64,000 nucleotides of DNA from Paenibacillus arenilitoris (GTDB taxonomy: Bacteria; Bacillota; Bacilli; Paenibacillales; Paenibacillaceae): NCBI RefSeq assembly GCF_014705655.1, contig NZ_JACXIY010000015.1, positions 62,001-126,000 on the forward strand. Reading direction: 5' to 3'. Shown one piece after another: positions 25,817-34,781 of the stretch. Numbering within the stretch: position 1 is the stretch's first letter; each line of letters begins with the position of its first letter. The notes below the pieces were generated by a model that did not search any database, had not been told where the DNA came from, and saw only the letters and a program-made list of their open reading frames with translations. The translations under genes and the position numbers were made by a program.

Positions 25817-26878
25817 ATGATGCACAAGCAAAAAGCTAGGATGAGGACAATGGAGCGACACCGCGCATCATTAGGAAATTTGAACGTAAAATTGAACTTT
25901 GCCCTGGGCACCGCGATCACGCTCCTACTGGCGATCGCCGCCAAATATATAGCGATGCTTCCGCTGCTGCATATCATGGGGCAGCTCGTCATCGCCATTC
26001 TGCTTGGCACGGCATTCCGGTCATGGCTCGGCGTGCCGAAGCGGATGACGGCTGGCGTAACGTTCGCCAGCAAGAAGCTGCTGCGCATCGGCATTATTTT
26101 GCTCGGACTCCGCCTGAATTTGGCCGACATGATGAATGCCGGCCCCAAGGCGTTCTTGATTGCGGCCATCAACGTCGTCTTCACGATCTTGCTCGTATAC
26201 GGCCTGGCCAGACGGCTCGGCGCCGGCAAGAAGCTCGGCATGCTGACGGCATGCGGCACGGCCATCTGCGGCGCGGCCGCGGTCGTCGCGATCGCGCCGC
26301 AGATGAAAGCGGATGACCGGGAAATCGCGATAAGCGCGGCCACCGTCGCTTTGCTCGGCACCGTATTCACCCTCGGTTACATTACCTTGTATCCCGTTCT
26401 CGGCTTAAGCGCCGCGGGCTACGGCATCTTCTCCGGAGCGACGCTTCACGAGATCGCTCATGTCATTGCCGCGGCGGCGCCTGGCGGGGAAGAAGCCATC
26501 GAGCTTGCGGTAATCGTGAAAATGTCGCGCGTTGCGCTGCTTGTTCCGGCAGCCATTCTAATCGGCTTGTGGCACCGCCGCTCCGCCAAGGAGCCGGGGA
26601 AGAAGAGCCAGAATAAGCTGCCCGTTCCTTGGTTTATTCTCGGCTTTCTGGCCATGAGCGCCCTTCATTCGCTGAACGTCGTCCCGGCGGCGCTGACGGA
26701 GCGGCTCATCGTCGCCGCTTATTTCCTGATTGCGATGGCGATGGCGGGACTCGGGCTCGGCGTCGATTTGGCCGTCTTCCGCAAGCTTGGCCAAAGGGCT
26801 TTCGCAGCCGGTCTAATCGGCTCGGTGCTGCTCGCGGCGCTTGGACTGCTGCTCGTTCACGCGTTCAACCTTGCATAA
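25817..26878 (+). CDS. YeiH family putative sulfate exporter (UPF0324)
   Basis: 353-residue integral membrane protein with about ten hydrophobic segments. Family hallmarks are LRIGIILLGLRLNLADM, CGTAICGAAAVVAIAP, SGATLHEIAHVIAAA and MAMAGLGLGVDLAVFRKLG. YeiH relatives are annotated as putative sulfate exporters on homology. ATG 25817 is followed by other in-frame ATGs (for example the one before ERHRASLG at 25850, preceded by AGGATGAGG), so the first 11 residues are uncertain. It is divergent from the cyclase gene and followed by its own terminator. Confidence 0.9.
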   Translation: MMHKQKARMRTMERHRASLGNLNVKLNFALGTAITLLLAIAAKYIAMLPLLHIMGQLVIAILLGTAFRSWLGVPKRMTAGVTFASKKLLRIGIILLGLRLNLADMMNAGPKAFLIAAINVVFTILLVYGLARRLGAGKKLGMLTACGTAICGAAAVVAIAPQMKADDREIAISAATVALLGTVFTLGYITLYPVLGLSAAGYGIFSGATLHEIAHVIAAAAPGGEEAIELAVIVKMSRVALLVPAAILIGLWHRRSAKEPGKKSQNKLPVPWFILGFLAMSALHSLNVVPAALTERLIVAAYFLIAMAMAGLGLGVDLAVFRKLGQRAFAAGLIGSVLLAALGLLLVHAFNLA

Positions 26879-26893
26879 GCGCCCGTCAAAAAA

Positions 26894-26932
26894 CGAAAGC
26901 CGCGCCGGTCCGTCAGACCGGTGCGGCTTTCG
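26894..26932 (+). terminator. Hairpin terminator after the YeiH gene
   Basis: CGAAAGCCGCGCCGGTC (26894-26910) pairs with GACCGGTGCGGCTTTCG (26916-26932) with one mismatch. It begins 16 bases after the stop and lies between this gene and the convergent small yjcZ-type gene. There is no long T-run, but the stem carries TTT at its base. Confidence 0.75.
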
Positions 26933-26965
26933 CCATCGTACCTATAATGTCGTCCTAGCCGCCGT

Positions 26966-27091
26966 TTAGAAGGCGCAGGCGCGAAGAATGATGACAAGCA
27001 AGATGAAAAGCACGAGTATGAATGCCGTGTTGGACCAAACGCCGCCTACGAGCCCGCAACCGGCTCCTGCGCCTGCTACAGGATATCCCAT
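26966..27091 (-). CDS. YjcZ family sporulation mini-protein
   Basis: 41-residue protein starting with ATG at 27091 and ending in TAA at 26966-26968. It reads MGYPVAGAGAGCGLVGG, then a hydrophobic helix (about 20-36: NTAFILVLFILLVIILR) and ends RACAF. The Gly/Ala-rich head, single helix and short tail are typical of the YjcZ/YtrI-type spore mini-proteins. The ribosome site GGGAGGT is well placed. A mother-cell sigma-type promoter is visible upstream (27140-27167). This gene is too short for standard gene callers. Confidence 0.85.
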   Translation of the reverse strand: MGYPVAGAGAGCGLVGGVWSNTAFILVLFILLVIILRACAF

Positions 27092-27139
27092 GGTCAATAC
27101 CTCCCGATCGTGTTGATGTGAGGCTAATGCTCACATGAT

Positions 27140-27167
27140 TATTGTATGCCGGCGTCGGATAACCGTT
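27140..27167 (-). promoter_or_regulatory. Sigma-K-like promoter of the yjcZ-type gene
   Basis: On the minus strand CATACAATA (27140-27148) matches the sigma-K -10 pattern CATA-n3-TA, and also the sigma-E CATACA-n-T. An AC (within AAC, 27165-27167) lies 16 bases upstream as the -35. It is about 50 bases before the start codon. Confidence 0.55.
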
Positions 27168-27263
27168 CTAGACGGATGTACCGGTACGCTCGCCTTTAAG
27201 CGATTGTCCGAACGGCAACTTTTATCTACACGGGCAAGCTTGCGTCCGCGGGAACAATCGCCG

Positions 27264-27683
27264 CTAACAGCCGGCGGGAGGGTAGGGGCGGGGACGCGGA
27301 TACTGCCGGATATGCTTGATCTTGGAATCGGCGGTCAGGCGCATGCCGTTGCCCGCCAATACGCTCGCCGCCGAGCCTGCGGCAATGATATGGATGCAGC
27401 CGACCGTAATTCTCGGCGAGCAATTGACGCGGTCGAGTCGGATGACCCGTCCTTCCTCGTAGTCGGGGTCGGTAAGCTCCGGCATATCGCGGCTGAATAT
27501 CGTATACGATTCGAAAAAAACGTCGCCGGCCCTCGTATGGTCTTCCTGGCGCTGCACCGCCAAGGCGCGCAGCCGCGCATTCGTCTCGCCCCGGTCCCCG
27601 ACCTGTACGACGGCCGACGATGCGGCGCTGACAATGCAGATCGAACCGATATTCGATTCCCTGATCGGATACGGATTGTTCAC
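27264..27683 (-). CDS. gerPE: Spore germination protein GerPE
   Basis: 139-residue member of the GerP set, which lets germinants pass the spore coat. The N-terminus reads NPYPIRESNIGSICIVSAAS, then AVVQVGD, the short VxQxGD motif shared by several GerP proteins. GTG 27683 is the start; it follows the gerPD stop by ten bases. It is the last gene of the minus-strand run gerPA-B-C-D-E. No gerPF-like frame follows between 27092 and 27263. Confidence 0.83.
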   Translation of the reverse strand: MNNPYPIRESNIGSICIVSAASSAVVQVGDRGETNARLRALAVQRQEDHTRAGDVFFESYTIFSRDMPELTDPDYEEGRVIRLDRVNCSPRITVGCIHIIAAGSAASVLAGNGMRLTADSKIKHIRQYPRPRPYPPAGC

Positions 27684-27693
27684 GGCAGCCCCG

Positions 27694-27927
27694 TCAGTCG
27701 CTTTCTTCCGCGACTTCCGTACCTTCGACCAGCGCCTCGCTCGCGCTCTCCGGCAGCGGGAACGGCGCGAGCGGACCTACGATGACCGATTCGGGCGGCG
27801 TATCGAACATCGAATAGAGGGAAACGTTGTCGGTGTCTCCCACCTGCACCATCGACGCGCTGGATACGCCGAGCATTTCGATATGCCCGACGCTCAGCTT
27901 ATGATTGACGACTTTGAAATGGATCAT
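27694..27927 (-). CDS. gerPD: Spore germination protein GerPD
   Basis: 77 residues. The sequence FKVVNHKLSVGHIEMLGVSS and MVQVGDTDNVSLYSMFDTPP match GerPD, including the VQVGD motif. ATG 27927 immediately follows the gerPC TAA, and a GGAGG site lies within the end of gerPC. The C-terminal tail is acidic (EGTEVAEESD). GerPD is thought to act with the other GerP proteins in the inner coat. Confidence 0.85.
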   Translation of the reverse strand: MIHFKVVNHKLSVGHIEMLGVSSASMVQVGDTDNVSLYSMFDTPPESVIVGPLAPFPLPESASEALVEGTEVAEESD

Positions 27928-28596
27928 TTACGCCATACCTCCGGCAGGCGCCGACCCGCTCTGCAGCTGCTTCATGTAAGCAAGCATGGCCGCGTCGGCG
28001 TCTCTTTTTGTTTTGGCTAGCACTTGCCCGGTAACATCCCCATTATTTCCGGCGCCGTTTTGGCCGTTATTTCCTTTGCTTGCCGCCTGCAAATAATATT
28101 CGATTCGGGGAGGGAGCTGCTTGCGGACGTCTTCAATGATAATTCGGCGGTGATACGGATCGAGCGGCAAGCAAAGCTCGGATTCGAACGATTGCAGCTT
28201 CTGAAGCGCCTCGGTGTCCAAATAGCGGTTCATACCGGCATAAATATCGGCATACGGGCCCGTAGGGGGCGGGATGGCCGGACCGGCAGCCGGGAACACC
28301 TCGGGCTTGGCCACGGCAAGCTGGTCGACCGTGCCGGGGAACGATTCGTCGCCGTCTCCCGGCGCGGTCATGCCGATGTTGAGCGTCCCGTCAAGCTTCT
28401 CCACCTTCAATTGGTCGAAATGGTATTCGATGCTTTCGATGTTATAGGTGGGCTTCGCTTCGAGCTGCTTGATCTTCTCGCATAATTCGGCGAGCTGCGA
28501 CTCCAGGCCGTCGATCCGCTCCTGCTGCGCCTTCAGCGCGTTCTGCACCTCAAGCGACCAGATCTGCCAAGGAGAGAGCTGGTTCATCTGTTGCAT
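27928..28596 (-). CDS. gerPC: Spore germination protein GerPC
   Basis: 222 residues. The N-terminal region (about 18-50) is a predicted coiled coil (QERIDGLESQLAELCEKIKQ). A conserved NIESIEYHFDQLKVEKLDGT stretch follows, the signature of GerPC. A variable Pro/Gly-rich middle and a region RIIIEDVRKQLPPRIEYYL complete it. A strong GGAGG site precedes ATG 28596. It lies between gerPB and gerPD with no space for another promoter, so the genes share one transcript. Confidence 0.88.
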   Translation of the reverse strand: MQQMNQLSPWQIWSLEVQNALKAQQERIDGLESQLAELCEKIKQLEAKPTYNIESIEYHFDQLKVEKLDGTLNIGMTAPGDGDESFPGTVDQLAVAKPEVFPAAGPAIPPPTGPYADIYAGMNRYLDTEALQKLQSFESELCLPLDPYHRRIIIEDVRKQLPPRIEYYLQAASKGNNGQNGAGNNGDVTGQVLAKTKRDADAAMLAYMKQLQSGSAPAGGMA

Positions 28597-28643
28597 GCGG
28601 TATTCCTCCTTTCACCTCTTTCATTGCCTCGCGCCGACGCCGA

Positions 28644-28847
28644 TCAGGTCGGGTTCGGAAGCGGCACGAAGGAGAGCGGATTGTCCTCGCCGAGCTGCGG
28701 GGCGGGTCCCGTGAATCCGCCCGTGTTATACAGCTGCGATAAGGAGCGGATGGAGCCTGCGCTTCCGACCTGAAGGACGGAGCTGTTCGACACGTTGTCA
28801 ACGCGGATCTGATGGATCGTAATCGTTTGATGGATCGTCCAGCTCAT
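28644..28847 (-). CDS. gerPB: Spore germination protein GerPB
   Basis: 67 residues beginning MSWTIHQTITIHQIRVDNVS and containing SSVLQVGSAG, the GerP-type VLQVG motif. ATG 28847 overlaps the gerPA stop by four bases (ATGA), so the genes are translationally coupled. Length and pattern are those of GerPB (about 70 residues). Confidence 0.87.
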   Translation of the reverse strand: MSWTIHQTITIHQIRVDNVSNSSVLQVGSAGSIRSLSQLYNTGGFTGPAPQLGEDNPLSFVPLPNPT

Positions 28848-29083
28848 ATCAAGTTAACCCCGGTGCCGATATCGTTATTCGTATTGTCTTGCAAATCCGG
28901 ATCGATGGAATTCGTCGCGCTGACGGCATTGTTCGAATTGGTAAGGCTGCCCGTCAGGAACGAGCCGGAGCCCGCATAGGTTTTGGAGTTGCTGGACGGC
29001 GATACTTGGACCGAATCCCCGAACTGGACGATGGAGCTGGAGCCAACGCTTACGATTTTGACGAAGCCGACGACGGCTGGCAT
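28844..29083 (-). CDS. gerPA: Spore germination protein GerPA (GerPA/GerPF family)
   Basis: 79 residues from ATG 29083, beginning MPAVVGFVKIVSVGSSSIVQ. The FGDSVQVSPSSNSKTYAGSG segment is the GerPA/PF family core. ATG 29083 is preferred over the upstream GTG 29092 and ATG 29089 because GAAGGGTG is then eight bases away. As first gene of the operon it is called gerPA. GerPA and GerPF are paralogues, so the name rests on position. The upstream region has a sigma-K-like promoter. Confidence 0.82.
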   Translation of the reverse strand: MPAVVGFVKIVSVGSSSIVQFGDSVQVSPSSNSKTYAGSGSFLTGSLTNSNNAVSATNSIDPDLQDNTNNDIGTGVNLI

Positions 29084-29120
29084 GTGCATCACCCTTCTTT
29101 TCGTAAACAGGTTATAGTCA

Positions 29121-29148
29121 CATCTTATGCGGCATTCGCCCAGAGGTT
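29121..29148 (-). promoter_or_regulatory. Sigma-K-like promoter of the gerP operon
   Basis: On the minus strand CATAAGATG (29121-29129) fits CATA-n3-TA with one mismatch. AC (29146-29147) lies exactly 16 bases upstream, the same spacing as in the yjcZ-type promoter at 27140. It is about 40 bases before the gerPA start. Bacillus gerP operons are known to be made late in the mother cell. Confidence 0.5.
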
Positions 29149-29215
29149 ACCGCGGCCCGTGTAGCCCGAACCCGGGCAAATGCATATGCTGGTAGGAGTG
29201 CTGGAAGGCAGGTGA

Positions 29216-29647
29216 ATGCTTGTGGCGTCCAAATGGGATGATTTGGAGAGGTGGATGGAGAACCAGCGGCTGCCGAGAGGCTTCGAATTGCTGCGCGAGC
29301 CGGATTGGGTTGAGCGTTACGTCCGCAAAATGATGACCAAGGCGCTGCCGGAAGCCGCAGGCGCCGTGATCGGGGGAGGCTCCGCCGATTTTTCGGAGAC
29401 CCGTCATTTCGTCCACGTGAAACTCAAGTTGCCGGAAGGCTTCGACAAGGATCGGCTGCGGCTGTTCGTCCGCGAGGACCGGCTGCGCCTGGAAGGGCTG
29501 CCCGGCGACAAGACCGAGACGATTAAGCTGCCGAAGCTCGTCAAGCCGCGCGTCTGCAAGACGCTGCTGAAGGACGGGGTGCTGCAGGTCAAGCTGCGGA
29601 AAAGGCCGGCGAACCGGACGTATCATGAAGCATTCATTCGCTGGTAA
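29216..29647 (+). CDS. Hsp20/alpha-crystallin-like protein (GerT/CotM type)
   Basis: 143 residues. A variable N-terminal half precedes an alpha-crystallin-like beta-sandwich (about 60-135): RHFVHVKLKLPEGFDKDRL, then DRLRLEG and LLKDGVLQVKLRK. The last is the common A-x-x-x-G-V-L-x-V/I pattern of small heat-shock proteins. Divergence from gerP suggests a coat or germination role like the spore proteins GerT and CotM of B. subtilis rather than a general chaperone. Ribosome site GGAAGGCAGGTGA precedes ATG 29216; GTG 29222 is an alternative. Confidence 0.78.
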   Translation: MLVASKWDDLERWMENQRLPRGFELLREPDWVERYVRKMMTKALPEAAGAVIGGGSADFSETRHFVHVKLKLPEGFDKDRLRLFVREDRLRLEGLPGDKTETIKLPKLVKPRVCKTLLKDGVLQVKLRKRPANRTYHEAFIRW

Positions 29648-29729
29648 TGTACGCGGCGATTCATAGAGAAGAGCGCCTGTCGTGCTTGGCGAGCGTTCTT
29701 TTTGTCACGAAATCGACAGGGTTTGCGGC

Positions 29730-29758
29730 TGGATAATGGCTGCGGTATCCCTTATAAT
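29730..29758 (+). promoter_or_regulatory. Promoter upstream of two small membrane-protein genes
   Basis: TGGATA (29730-29735), 17-base spacer, TATAAT (29753-29758). The -10 is perfect, and the site lies 45 bases upstream of GTG 29803. Confidence 0.6.
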
Positions 29759-29802
29759 GTCTAATAAACGTGTACTTATCAGGAAACAAGGGAGTGTGTG
29801 AA

Positions 29803-30003
29803 GTGTCCTTAGTCGACGTAAGCAGCGTGTCTGCTTCTTTATTCATACTGGGCGTCGTGTTTTTGCTGCTGATCTTCGGACTGCTTAGCTTCGGCATTTT
29901 GCGGATGTTCCAGCAGAAGTTCCGCGCGGGCTGGCTGAGCTTCGGCGGGGCGGTCGTCAGCTTTGCCGGATTTATGTACATATTGAACAAATGGTATTTA
30001 TAG
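29803..30003 (+). CDS. Small two-helix membrane protein, unknown
   Basis: 66 residues with two hydrophobic helices (about 9-29 and 44-62) separated by a basic loop (RMFQQKFRAG). GTG 29803 follows GGGAG at a good distance; the frame is open upstream to 29770, but the promoter lies just above, making the shorter form more likely. It resembles no family I can name. It is probably co-transcribed with the next small membrane gene. Confidence 0.65.
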   Translation: MSLVDVSSVSASLFILGVVFLLLIFGLLSFGILRMFQQKFRAGWLSFGGAVVSFAGFMYILNKWYL

Positions 30004-30038
30004 CAGCATTATAGCCGATCAAGACCGGAGGAATAGGT

Positions 30039-30263
30039 TTGTTCTGGACAATCGCTTGGTTTATTTGCAATTCATTGTTCGTCGCCGCCGTCATCGCTTA
30101 TTTATTCATTCTGCGCTCCTATTCGGAGGCGAAGCGGCTGTCGGCCGACGCCGCGTTCGTCGCCCGCCTGAACGGGCGCCGCAAGCTGGCCGGGGCGATC
30201 GGCATTCTATTATTCGCGGCCATGGTCGCCAGCTTCGTTATCAATATGCGAGTGAACGGATAA
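30039..30263 (+). CDS. Small two-helix membrane protein, unknown
   Basis: 74 residues with hydrophobic segments at about 2-25 and 51-70, linked by a charged loop (RSYSEAKRLSADAAFVARLN). The start is TTG 30039, preceded by GGAGG at seven bases. A T-run terminator follows four bases after the stop. Like the gene before it, no family match is recognised. Two short hydrophobic proteins in one operon may form a complex. Confidence 0.65.
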   Translation: MFWTIAWFICNSLFVAAVIAYLFILRSYSEAKRLSADAAFVARLNGRRKLAGAIGILLFAAMVASFVINMRVNG

Positions 30264-30266
30264 GAG

Positions 30267-30293
30267 GCTCTCATTGACGAGAGCTTTTTTTTT
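30267..30293 (+). terminator. Terminator after the small membrane-protein pair
   Basis: GCTCTC (30267-30272) pairs with GAGAGC (30279-30284), followed by nine T residues. Compact, canonical Rho-independent terminator ahead of zur. Confidence 0.9.
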
Positions 30294-30337
30294 CGTCATT
30301 ATGGGGATAGACCATTTTACGTTCGGAGGTAGGGCAG

Positions 30338-30778
30338 ATGCATACGATGGAAGACATTATTAGGCGGATGTCTAGTCAAGGGCTGCGGATTACGGACCAG
30401 CGCAAGACGCTGGCGAAGCTGTTCTCGGAAACGCAGGGCTACTTGGCTCCGAAGGAAGTCTATGAATATATGGGGAAATCTTATGCGGGCTTAAGCTTCG
30501 ATACGGTGTACCGCAACCTGCGCGTCATGGAGGAGCTTGGCGTGCTGGAGCAGGTCATCTTCGAGGACGGCGGCAAGTTCAAGCTGCATTGCAAGGAGCA
30601 CGACCACCATCATCATATGATTTGCCTGCAGTGCGGCATGACGTATCCGATCACGTACTGCCCGATGGAGCAGACGGCCGTTCCCGAGGAGTTCCGGGTC
30701 GTGAAGCATAAGTTCGAAGTGTTCGGCTATTGCAAGGCGTGCGATCAGGAAGAGCTGGCCCAGGGCGGGCAGGGATGA
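30338..30778 (+). CDS. zur: Zinc uptake regulator Zur (Fur family)
   Basis: 146-residue Fur-family repressor. The winged-helix N-terminus (about 1-80, with [15 protein letters not shown]) leads to a dimerisation domain with structural zinc Cys pairs CLQCG and CKAC and a sensory HHHH-rich loop (EHDHHHHM). Other Fur-family members (Fur, PerR) cannot be excluded from the fold alone, but a Zur-like operator and znuACB about 3 kb downstream favour Zur. GGAGGTAGGG precedes ATG 30338. Its TGA overlaps the ATG of yidD. Confidence 0.87.
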   Translation: MHTMEDIIRRMSSQGLRITDQRKTLAKLFSETQGYLAPKEVYEYMGKSYAGLSFDTVYRNLRVMEELGVLEQVIFEDGGKFKLHCKEHDHHHHMICLQCGMTYPITYCPMEQTAVPEEFRVVKHKFEVFGYCKACDQEELAQGGQG

Positions 30779-31035
30779 GCAAGCGGCGGAAGGTGATGCA
30801 GCGCGTGACGAAGGCGCCGATCCGCTTCTACCGCAAGGTCATCTCTCCGCTGAAGCCGCCGTCCTGCCGCTTCTATCCGACCTGCTCGCAGTATGCGCTG
30901 GAGGCGATCGAGAAGCACGGCGCGGCGAAGGGCTCCTGGCTCGCGGCGAAGCGGATCGCCCGCTGTCACCCGTTTCACCCGGGCGGCTACGACCCGGTTC
31001 CTCCCGTTTATGGGGGAAAGGCGAATCCACCTTGA
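30775..31035 (+). CDS. yidD: Membrane protein insertion efficiency factor YidD
   Basis: 86 residues with the YidD signature: [20 protein letters not shown], then [16 protein letters not shown] and [17 protein letters not shown]. YidD helps the YidC/Oxa1 insertase. The start overlaps the end of zur by four bases (ATGA). The last codons overlap the -35 of the T-box promoter at 31032-31037, so the genes are packed tightly. Confidence 0.93.
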   Translation: MSKRRKVMQRVTKAPIRFYRKVISPLKPPSCRFYPTCSQYALEAIEKHGAAKGSWLAAKRIARCHPFHPGGYDPVPPVYGGKANPP

Positions 31036-31061
31036 CAGGGGAGCGTACGTTTCGGTATATT
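31032..31061 (+). promoter_or_regulatory. SigA promoter of the metG T-box leader
   Basis: Perfect TTGACA (31032-31037), 18-base spacer, TATATT (31056-31061). It overlaps the stop region of yidD and drives the T-box RNA. Confidence 0.75.
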
Positions 31062-31067
31062 TTTCAT

Positions 31068-33418
<2,351 letters not shown>

Positions 33419-33433
33419 GGGACGTAGTGCTTG

Positions 33434-33481
33434 AAGGAGCGCCCGGGCATAGCGGCTGCCTCGGGTCCGCTCCTTTTTTTT
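33434..33481 (+). terminator. Terminator of metG
   Basis: AAGGAGCG (33434-33441) pairs with CGCTCCTT, with inner CCCGGGCA/TGCCTCGGG pairing, ending in a run of T residues to 33481. It lies 15 bases after the stop. Confidence 0.9.
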
Positions 33482-33582
33482 GCATCGGCCTCCGGCTAAA
33501 TTTTGGCTCGATCTGGTCAATACAAGCTAACAAGCGCTGACGCTGGCCGGAAAAAGCGGGGAAGCATTAGGGTGGGATTAGG

Positions 33583-33611
33583 TTGACAGCCCAGTGCGAG
33601 AGTCGTATAAT
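33583..33611 (+). promoter_or_regulatory. Consensus SigA promoter of znuACB
   Basis: TTGACA (33583-33588), 17-base spacer, TATAAT (33606-33611). Both hexamers are perfect and the spacing is optimal. Such a strong promoter needs a repressor, and a Zur-like site lies directly downstream. Confidence 0.9.
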
Positions 33612-33622
33612 ACAAAACGTAA

Positions 33623-33637
33623 TAGTAACGATTACGA
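33623..33637 (+). promoter_or_regulatory. Zur-box operator, overlapping transcription start
   Basis: TAGTAACGATTACGA (33623-33637) matches the Bacillus Zur box TCGTAAT-n-ATTACGA at 12 of 14 specified positions, and an overlapping weaker copy starts with ACGTAATAG at 33617. It lies just after the predicted transcription start of znuA, well placed for roadblock repression when zinc is plentiful. Confidence 0.75.
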
Positions 33638-33671
33638 AATAATGGGTTGGAAAGATTGGAGAGATCCCGTA

Positions 33672-34718
33672 ATGAAGCCATTGAAACGACCGATAAGACT
33701 GGCATCGCTTAGCTTGCTGCTGTCTTCCCTGCTGCTTGCCGCGGCATGCGGCAACGAAGGGAGTCAACCGCCCGGCGGCGCTAACGCGGCGGAGGAAGGC
33801 AATACGGCCGCCAAGGTTGAAGAGGAGCAGCGAATTAACGTCGTAACCAGCTTTTATCCTTTATATTTTCTCGCAACCGAAATCGGGGGAGACCATGTCA
33901 GCGTCGACAATTTGATCGCCTCCGGCGTCGAACCGCATGAATGGACGCCGAAGAGCCGGGATTTGAGCGTCGCATCGAACGCGCAGCTTTTTCTCTATCA
34001 CGGCGCCGGGCTCGAAGGCTGGGTGGACGATTTCCTGACGGGCTTGTCGAAGGACAGCAAGGTCGTCTCGAAAGAAGCCAGCCTCGGCGTACCTTTGATC
34101 GAAGGGTTCGAAGAAGGGGAGGAAGAGCATGCCGAAGAGGGGCATGCTCATGAAGAAGAAGGGCATGAACATGAAGAGGAAGGACATGATCACGGCAACC
34201 TGGATCCGCATACGTGGGTAAGCCCGAAATCGGCGCTCGTGCTGGCGGAGAACGTCAAAAACAGCCTGATTGAAGTCGACGCCGCGAACAAAGCGGATTA
34301 CGAGAAAAATTTCGAAGCCGTCAAGCGCAAGCTGGGCGAGATCGATTCCGACTATACGGAGCAGCTCGCGGGTACGGCGAATAAAAACATCGTCGTCTCC
34401 CACCAAGCCTTCGGCTACCTGGCGCGCGATTACGGCTTGAACCAGATCGCGATCATGGGACTGAGCCCCGAGGCCGAGCCTCGCGCCCAGGACCTGCTCG
34501 ATATCGCCAGGTTCGTAAAGGAGAACGAGGTCAAGTATATTTTCTTCGAGGAGCTCGTCTCGGATCAGCTTGCGAAGACGCTGGCCGCCGAAGCGGACGT
34601 CGATACGATGGTGCTAAATCCGCTCGAAGGCTTGACGTCGGAACAGGAAGCCGCCGGCGATAACTATTTCACGTTGATGGAACGAAACTTGCAAAATCTC
34701 GTGCAGGCATTACAATAG
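33672..34718 (+). CDS. znuA: High-affinity zinc-binding lipoprotein ZnuA/AdcA type
   Basis: 348-residue cluster 9 (A-I) solute-binding protein. The N-terminus is a lipoprotein signal with lipobox LAAAC at about 20-24. The metal site is visible in VEPHEWTP, a histidine-rich loop (about 155-180, with GHAHEEEGHEHEEEGHDHG), LDPHTWVSP and VSHQAFGYLA. The His-rich loop is characteristic of zinc rather than manganese binding. ATG 33672 has GGAGAG upstream; the longer open frame to 33594 covers the promoter and Zur box and is rejected. Confidence 0.93.
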   Translation: MKPLKRPIRLASLSLLLSSLLLAAACGNEGSQPPGGANAAEEGNTAAKVEEEQRINVVTSFYPLYFLATEIGGDHVSVDNLIASGVEPHEWTPKSRDLSVASNAQLFLYHGAGLEGWVDDFLTGLSKDSKVVSKEASLGVPLIEGFEEGEEEHAEEGHAHEEEGHEHEEEGHDHGNLDPHTWVSPKSALVLAENVKNSLIEVDAANKADYEKNFEAVKRKLGEIDSDYTEQLAGTANKNIVVSHQAFGYLARDYGLNQIAIMGLSPEAEPRAQDLLDIARFVKENEVKYIFFEELVSDQLAKTLAAEADVDTMVLNPLEGLTSEQEAAGDNYFTLMERNLQNLVQALQ

Positions 34719-34734
34719 AACAAAAGGCAAACAT

Positions 34735-34757
34735 GCGGAGCGGATCAAGCGCTCCGC
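34735..34757 (+). other. Intercistronic hairpin between znuA and znuC
   Basis: GCGGAGCG (34735-34742) pairs with CGCTCCGC (34750-34757), followed only by TTTGCTG. With no strong T-run it is unlikely to stop all transcription. It may protect the znuA 3' end, giving more binding protein than transporter. Confidence 0.5.
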
Positions 34758-34781
34758 TTTGCTGCGAGGAGAAGATGCGAT

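Noticed and set aside
33594..33671. Upstream extension of znuA
   Set aside because: It would be translated from within the -35/-10 and Zur box; the lipoprotein signal starts exactly at 33672.
34735..34757. Terminator between znuA and znuC
   Set aside because: No T-run follows the stem, so it is listed as an intercistronic hairpin only.
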